Shown piece by piece: positions 11,771 to 20,700 of a DNA stretch of 26,608 bases. Position 1 is the first letter of the stretch; each line of letters begins with the position of its first letter. The position numbers and the translations under genes were made by a program. The DNA comes from Coptodactyla brooksi (lineage: Eukaryota > Arthropoda > Insecta > Coleoptera > Scarabaeidae), in assembly GCA_033557675.1 (NCBI GenBank), contig JAWQRM010000206.1, positions 1 through 26,608 on the forward strand, given 5' to 3'. Under the pieces are notes generated by a model, which was not told where the DNA came from, did no database searches, and saw only the letters and a program-made list of their open reading frames with translations.

Positions 11771-14700
11771 TTCTTTCTGATCTTTATAATAAAAATCTTT
11801 AGATGTGTCTAAATGTGTCTATCTGGTATAACTACTTTAAGAAACTTAAAGCAATTTGGTAAAATAATGGAGTATCCTATGTTAAGTGAAACATTTAGTT
11901 TGAGTTTAATTCACAGTAAAATACAGGATGTTCGCTTATTGTAGAGTATAGACTGTTTAAATAAAACACTGTGTATGAGTAATTCTAAAAAGATAGATAA
12001 CACATATTAACATCTTTAACATACACATTAACATACTTAACATCTGTGAATAAAAATGAGAAGACTAGATAAAGATAAAAAATACAGAGAACGCCTAAAC
12101 TTGCACAGAAAATTGGCATGCCATGGAGAAATAGCTGTTCCGCCCTGAACCTAATATTGTTTTAACAGTAGTTATTGATGTAGTTAATTACATAAAAACC
12201 ATATCAGTCAAATCAAGAATTCTGGCTGCTCTTTGTGAAGATATGAGATCTGAGCATAAAACATTGTTCTATTCTTCATCTATATGAATGAATTAACAAC
12301 TTCCTTAAGCAAGGAGCGTAAAAAGTTTGTGGAGAAATTCTACAACAATTTTTTCTAACAAAGCTCTTCTACTTGGTAGGCATATTTGAAAAACTTAATT
12401 CACTTAATCTTCAACGTCAAGAAAATAATACAAATATATTTGATTTAAGTGCGTTTTGTAACGAGATTGACAGTTATGGAATAACAAACTAGAAGAGATT
12501 TTCTTTGAGATGTTTCCCACATTGTGTGAATTTATCCAATGTTACCCACCGGAGAATCATAAAAAATTGTTCCTAAAGACGTTGGAGAGTCGTTTCGAAA
12601 ATCTGGAAGAACGACTGATAGAGCTTTCTTCCAGTACTGCAAAAAAATCAAATTTTGCTGCTAAACCATTAACAAATTTCTGCAGTGAAATGCCTTGTGA
12701 CTATCATCTTATTAAAGTTAAAGAATTTCGCATATTACTGCCTGTTTCAACTTCTTATCTTTGCGAAACTGGTTTCTCCACAGTAGCTGGTTTAAAATCT
12801 AGGTATAGGAACAAAGTGTAAATAGAAAAGGAGCTACAAGTGTCTATCTTGAATATTAAACCAAACCTGTATAGACTATGTACCTTGAAGTAGGCACATT
12901 TAAGTTATTAATAATGTTGTATAATTACAATGTTTTAGATATGATGTTATGTTATCAAATTTCAGTTTAATTTTAAAAATAAAAATTACTTGATGTCTTG
13001 GTTATTTTTTGATGGAAATAACCTTGGAAAACTTGGCTTCCCTCCTGGAAAGTGTGCCCCACAGTTTGAGAATTGCTGGGCTACAGTATCATAAACTTCT
13101 GGAAAATTCGCAGCAGATTTCTTTCTTTATCATTTTTGGGAGAATCCATTAGATATTAAGGTGGTTCTCGTATGAGCAATTTTTTGTTGACGATGTTCAG
13201 GATGTGAGAGTGTTCGGCATTTAAGTGTTTTTATTATACAATTGAGTTGGACGAGTATTTAATTAAATCTTTAAGATTGATACAACTTTGCTCTAAAAAA
13301 TTGACTAAACCTCATAATTCAGATATACTTATACTTCGGTTGACCTTACTTTTACTACATCTCTAACAATTATGTTGTATTGTCGTATTCTATTCATAGG
13401 TCACATTCTTCTGACGAAGGTTTATTGTATAAAGTGAAACATATGTTGAGAGTGAGATTTTTGGTGAACAATCTTGGTGTGGTTAAGGTGTTTGTTAACT
13501 CCAGTAACTACAAACAAGACCACAGATTTCCGTTTTTCTCATATAATTATGTTATATATCAAAGAATTGGGATTATATGACCAGGTGGAATGAAATTTAA
13601 ATGACAAACTGTATTGAAATAAATATATATTTTGCTATATTTAATTAAAAATAATATCTTACATACACATTTTGTACAGCATTATTAGAGAAAGTTTAAA
13701 GATTTGCACAATAGTTTATTAAAAACACAACAGTTGCAAGAACTGTTCACAGAATAGTGATAAAGCAGGCTACACATATTTAGCTTTATATATTTCTACA
13801 ACAATCTTTTTGCTGCCTGTTACTTGTAGCCAAGGAACTTTTCAACAGACCGATTCAAAAGTACTGCAGTAATATAGTGCTTTGAATCAGATCATTTGTC
13901 GAAATGTAGCTTCATTTGAAATCATGCATATGCAAATGTGTAAATAGTGGGATAAGAGAGCTGAACTCAAAGCTGTGCTATTGATAGCATAGTTGAATGC
14001 TCCACCTAGGATATACCTGGTCTTCAGTTGCAATGCTAAAAGTGCCTTGCCAAGAGATTCGCCAGATTTCAACTGGAAAGGGTAAAATATTTGATAACTA
14101 TTGATTAACTTATATAAACTAGGAACTATTATTATTATTATTGTCTTGTAAACAACTGAAGACTTAATAAGTAATACTTCATAATGAAGAAATGTTAATA
14201 CTAACTCAACTTTTATTTGTTTCTACAGAAAATTCAGTAAATGCAGTGCAGCTTACGTATTTCCACCCTTTTTTGCCAAAAAATCGGAAGTTGTGTACAG
14301 CATCAGTAGATGTGGATAAAATGAATAAACATGTAGATCCAGTTAATGTGCCAAATATCTGGTGGTATACGGACAATAATCATAAGGCGTGGATTATAGA
14401 ACTTGTCTGTGCATTTCTCGGATATTTTTCGGAGAAATGTTATTTACAGAGTTTGATACCTTTGTGTAAAATTAATGTAAATCACCAATTTTGGGTGTTT
14501 CCTTTCTACAAATTTTGTGTGTAACAGGTTCCGTTTTGTGAGAAGCTTTTGCCCTATATAGTACTCCTGTATGGTTCAAGAAATGATTCTAATGTTAGGA
14601 TCTTAACACAATGGTTCAACTATTTTTTCGATAATGTGTGGAATCTAAATTTAAAAGAAGACACCTGCAACAGAAGTAAAATATTATCAATTCAGTGTAT

Positions 14701-17700
14701 ATTAGATGCCGTTTTATTTTGCAGGATACATGTTCAAAACTTCGGGTATTATTTTTAGTTGTTTAGTTATGTACCTTTTTTAATGTTGTTTATTGCAGGC
14801 ATGGCTGTGAATTTCAGCTAAATTATTTAAAACTGGCGCAGGCTGCATTTTACTGTTCACGGTTTTTTGATGCTATATTTTATGTTGAATTGTGGTGTCA
14901 GTTGAAAGCAGAGAGTATTGCACCAACAAAGAAATTCACTGGATCTCCGTTAACGTTGCTCGACTTGGTTTGTGCAATGGAAAGCTCATCAGTGTGTTTG
15001 GCAGCACAAAATATTTTACGTCGGGTAAGTTAGATACTCTATATGTTTAGGGAGATGTATACAATGTATACATATATTTATTTGTTGAATTTTTCTGTTC
15101 GTTCTTTATATTTGTAATGTCAATTTTCTTCACATACCACTTATACTCTTTCTTTAAAAATTATAATCAATTTAAACCGCAAGTTTACGTGAATCTATTA
15201 TATATCTATTACATTGTAATGTGAGGAGTACCTGAATACGAATTTCACCCTGGTAGAAACTCTGAAAATACGATTCTTTTTTTTCTTTTAGTCATACAGT
15301 GCAATAGGTGAAGTAGATGGTTTGAACGGCTGTGGGCATGCATATCTATTGCCCGCATCAACAAGAATCGATCATTATAAAGAATTAGGAAGATGGGATC
15401 AAGTAGTGCTGCATTATGATACTCTCCTATCACAAGGAAACTTAAACATAAAGCAAGATTTTTCTGAATCCCTAAAAAATTGCGGTTACTATGGATTAGC
15501 AATGAATTATCAAGAAGTTCATACTCCTGACTACGATACTCTTTGGCGACTGGGGAAGTATGACTGCGATACAAGACAAGAAACTGATAATCCATATGAG
15601 AAATATAAGTATATTGCATTAAAATCATTGTTAGAGAAAGATAAGGAGATATTCATAAATGCAATTTCGACAGCACGTTTGGCAGTCATAGATTCTTGTA
15701 AGGGAATTAATCTACAAACTACAAAAGCCTTATATGGGATTTTAATGAAGTTACAAATGTTACAAGAATTGGAAGACATAGACAGTATGGAACTTTCTGA
15801 TGTAAAAGAAAAGTGGGAACAGCAAGATTCAATTCCAAAAATAGGCTTTAATTTTTGTGAACCTATAAAAGCACAACGTATCGCACTTTTAACGGGATTT
15901 TTAAAAAATCCAGAACTTGGTGGAAATATTAATAATGAGAAATGTAAGGAGTATTTGGCTGATTTATATTTGGATTTGGCAGGTAATTTAATTATGTATA
16001 TGCTGTTTTAAATTTAATATAATTGCATAATATTACTCTTCAAAATTTACAAAATAACGAAGTTACTTATTTTTAATGAATAGTATTTACCAACAAAAAA
16101 TGATTCACAAAGGTATTTAATAACACTTACTCGTTTATTACTGTAGACATAATGGAACATATAAAAGGGTCTTAACCAAAAAGCTATTGTATAAATGCAA
16201 TTCTAAGCAATTTGCAATATGAACTATGGTTGATATTAATTACAATCATGAAATTCACTATAAAAATGTTCAAAACACAGGCGTTATGTTTCGAATACAA
16301 TTCGTTAAGAGAGTAAGAGGTTCAATCATAAGTGCATTGTTTCTTATGTTCATTTTTTGAAAAGGAGTGACTCATACATCACAAATCACACAAGGCAAAT
16401 ATAACTTCACCTTAAATTTTCAGTAACTATTTTCCAACATATATATTCGTTAATGTAGTTGCATAACTCATAGTGGTGTTTAATGCTTTGCAAATCTTAA
16501 TAAACTTCAAAAATATGTTTTATCAAGGAAACGCTAATTATTATACTTTATTAGTTATTTAGTCTATTATAATATTGCTATAAATTTTCATAATCTAAAA
16601 AATTACTATCGCTATCGTCATCACTTCCAGTACTGGAGCTCAAGGAAATGATGAATGGTTCATGAACATCATCCATTAAGCCATCCAACATGGAAATTTT
16701 TTCTTCTTTAATTATATGTTGTTCACATTTACTTCAGTTTTCTTGAGTAACTTAAACAATTTACAGGCTTACAACAGGGTCGGACAGTTAACATTTATAA
16801 CATTTTCCACTTTAACTGTTCCTGTAGAACAATGTTTAACTTCAATTGTATGATATGCTGCACAATTTAATATAATTGATTATTCTCTTTACAGAATCAG
16901 CCAGAGAAGAAAAACACTTCAATATTGCTAAACGTGCCATTGCATCATTATCCTGTATCACCCAATTGAAACAAGAATATTCTTATAAGAAGGTCTTGGA
17001 AGAAGCTAAAATCTGTTGGGCAATGAAAGACAAAGTAACGGCACGTTATTTGATTCATGAATTATTTACTAAGAATGACAACATAAAGTAATGGATGTGC
17101 ATTGTAGACAATGCATGATTATAAAATTAATAAACCGTAGGTTAAATTTTGCTTCTCTCAAACTGTATGGGCAATGGATGGCAGAAACTCGTTCAGAAAA
17201 TCCACAAGTGATTTTGAATACCTACTTTTTGGAACCATTAAAGTTAATGAAAGGTATAGAAAAGGAAAAGGAAGATCTTGACAATATATTTGGAACATAC
17301 TATGATATTGCCAGATTTTCAGATTTAGAATACCAGAGAGTAAGTTTCTATTTATCCGTGGCAGCCTTAATGGTGATTAAGTTAAAATATTAAAGTTATA
17401 TTACTAATACTTTTTTATTGCCCTTGTAACCTTCGTTTTTTGGATCCATCCTCCTATAATATATTTCTTTTGGTCAAATTCGCCTTTTATCTCTATTTTG
17501 TATTATGGATATAATGATCAATTACGGTATACTTGCTGCACATTTTATATATTCATAGTTACTCTGCAAATAGAAATCATTCTACTTGATTTCTAATTTC
17601 TATTTGATCACCATAATACAATAAACACCATCAGGTATTTATTGTGCTATGGTACTTATATATTAATTACTTATTGTATTATGATGTTTATTGCAGATAA

Positions 17701-20700
17701 GAAGCTACGTGAAATCTGCAGAATTTGAACAAAAAATACATAATAAGGAAAAATCTAGAGAAGCTGCAGACAAGATAAAATCTCAGGCTGGGGGGAGATT
17801 GGATGAAGATCAAAAGAGAGCAGTTCATATATATCATAAGCAGAGTATAATAGACGAAGCAGAAATTAACAGTGCTCTAAAAGAAAGAGGGATCTATTTA
17901 TTGTTAGCTATAAAGTAAATAATATGAGGATGCTTTGTTATAGTGTGACGACTAATTTTAATTGTAGGTATTATATGTTAAATTTACAGTATAGCGATGC
18001 AAGCAATACGCGTATTTTTCGAGTGCTGTCTCTTTGGCTAGAAAACCGAAATAGTGATGACTTAAAGAAGTTGTTGGATGATTATGTTCCAAAGATTCCA
18101 AGTTACAAGTTTGTATCAATATTACCACAGTTGGTTCCCCATTTAAGTAACAATTCTAAAGAAGATTTTGCTAACCATATATCTTCAATAATTGGTTTGT
18201 ATAGTTTTGTGATATGCAAATGCATGTGGATGGTAATAATGAAATAACTTTACTTTCTATTTTTTTAGAGCGCTGTGCAAAAGATCATCCCCATCATACT
18301 GTACCAATTCTACTCTCATTAGCAAATTCAAACATGGACGAAGAGTTTGTAACAATTAATGCAGTGACAGATTCGAATGAAGTAAGAGTGGAAGGAGCTC
18401 AGAAACTTCTGAAAAAGTTACAATCTGAACAATCGCTTAATAAAATCATAACTGAAATGCAGCAGGTGTCAAGAGCATTGCTTGAACTTGCTTATTTAGA
18501 TAGAGATAAGTGTAAAGTAACTCGTGGTAGTAGCAACTCCTACATTATTCCAGATACCGCAAAAATTACAAAAATTCGAAATTTATCTGAAACCTATTTA
18601 CCTACAATTACAGTGGATATTAGGAAAGATTGCCAATATGGGGATATAATATCTATACGTTCATTCAAGAAAGAATTCATGGGAGTCGGTGGGATTAACA
18701 AACCTAAAAGCATTTTATGTCATTGCAGCGATGGGTTGATAAAGCAGCTTCTTGTTAAAGGAAAAGATGATTTGCGACAAGATGCAGTCATGGAACAAGT
18801 CTTTACAATAATGAACGACTTGTTTCGTAATAATAAACATACATCAAAGCTTTTAATTAGAACATATAAGGTCAGTACAAAAAAATATATATTTGTACAC
18901 AGCAGGTGCTCGATAATGTAAACACTGGATAATGCAAACATCATGCTAATGTAAACACAAATTTCATACTATAGATGTTATCGAGTGTTTTGTACCATCC
19001 TATAGTACAAATTTTGACTTTGATTTTCACATTAGCGTGATGTATTCATTATTCAATGTCTTTAACAATGTTTGTGATGTTTTGGTATTGCTTTCCAATA
19101 GGCACAGTCAACATTACGAATGTAAATTGAATTTTTATGTTTACGTTATACTTTTCACCTGTATTTTTACCCGTAATACACTATTTTTTTCTTCATTTAT
19201 TTCTAATGTTATATCATAATCCTATTCTTCCAATATACCGATTCAATGAGAGAAAAAGTGACAAATTGTGTTGTGGTTCAAGAGCAAGCAAGACACCAAT
19301 ATTAGGTGGGGACAAGCATAAATCATCACCTTATATATTCAGTGTAATGTTGAACCATATTCTACTTTATAATATTAGACATGACGCTCAACGCTCTTGT
19401 TCGACACAGGCGTTTTTGTGTGTGGTTTTAGAAAAATCTACACTTAGTTTACAATGTAAAAAAAGTGATGTTTGGGCAGGTCTGTTGTCATAACATATTG
19501 TTCGTTTTTTCACAGGAGTGCTTTGATTTCCTACAGAACTAAATCATACCCTAAATCAGGTACTAGATGTGAAACTTGAAAATGTATGGTTTCAGTAGGA
19601 TGGTAATAGTCGTCTTGCCTACAACTGTCATATTGTGCTTACTTATGTCAGCAACACCTTTCCAGATCGTTTAATAATTGGGTGAGGTAACATTCTCTGG
19701 CCTCCCAGGTTTTTATGATGCTTTCTACAAGTGTAAATTTATGAAAATTTATCAAGATGGATTTACTTGCATGAAGGGAAAGAATTCCTAACTGTTAAAA
19801 ACGAATACACTTTGATATTGGTGTAGAAATACTTGATAATGGAAGGTAAACATTGCATAATCGCTTAGGGCGTTATTTAATTACACAAGGAGGGCATTTT
19901 GAACATCTAGTTCAATTAGTGTTTATTTCTTTTTTGAGAATACCTTATGTTTCAGAATACGTTTTATTTCTTTCTGATTAAATAATTTAATCTTTATGAG
20001 GACTGATCGTTAAACAACAAATGTGTACCTAACTAGATGTTGATATCTGATATTATTAGTCTTGCTAACTCGTGAGCTATGATTCGATGTTTCACTTTTC
20101 CACTCATTATACCACTACTCTGTATATATTGCAATGCTACCACTCTTGTTTCCCCTATATAAATGCACATCTTTCTTTTTCTTAAATTTTATTCTATCTT
20201 TGAAAAAAAATTTTCTAAAAAATCTAGTTGAAAACTCTCTTCTCTTTCTTCTTGTGGAAATTTAAAATCACATGAAGGTAGTATTAATCTACAAGCAGAG
20301 TTTAACCTTTCAGTTTACAAAATCTATTTTGTGTACAAGCACATTTTTCACCCCAATATTAAAAACCGATCAAGACGTTTAGACTCTGCTTGTTTCATTT
20401 CAATTAAATTAAAATTAAGCATTTCATGTATGTGTCTCCTAATACCATACATAATGTGGTCATTTTATCATGACAAATTTATTCATTTTTAGTGTTCGTA
20501 TGTTAGTGTTTTTACATTCTTAGAAACATTCATTTGCAGGTAGTACCTTTGTCCAAACGTAGTGGAGTATTAGAGTGGGTCGAAAAGAGCCAGATGATTG
20601 GAGAATATTTGTCACATTTGCATCACAAATATCGACCAAAAGATTGGACGGTTTCAAAGTGTCAGAATAAAATTAAGGTAATGACTATACAGGTGTTCTA

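Larger units (their letters stand above)
11507..14228 (+). other. ATM intron 9
   Basis: A 2,722-nt intron. It contains an AT microsatellite (11729-11762) and a hAT relic (about 12060-13078). The rest, 13079-14228, is AT-rich; open frames at 13380-13580 (+) and 13887-14072 (-) match nothing I recognise. Confidence 0.8.

Noticed and set aside
13380..14072. Open frames at 13380-13580 (+) and 13887-14072 (-) in intron 9
   Set aside because: They have no recognisable motif and AT-biased composition, and lie outside the hAT relic. They are probably chance frames.
18269..18272. Alternative acceptor AG at 18269-18270 for exon 18
   Set aside because: Using it would break the phase with exon 17. The AG at 18267-18268 gives GAG (Glu) across the junction and keeps the frame.
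19037..19493. The 60- and 118-codon frames in intron 18
   Set aside because: They are composed mainly of AT-rich codons with no familiar motif, and overlap each other in different frames.
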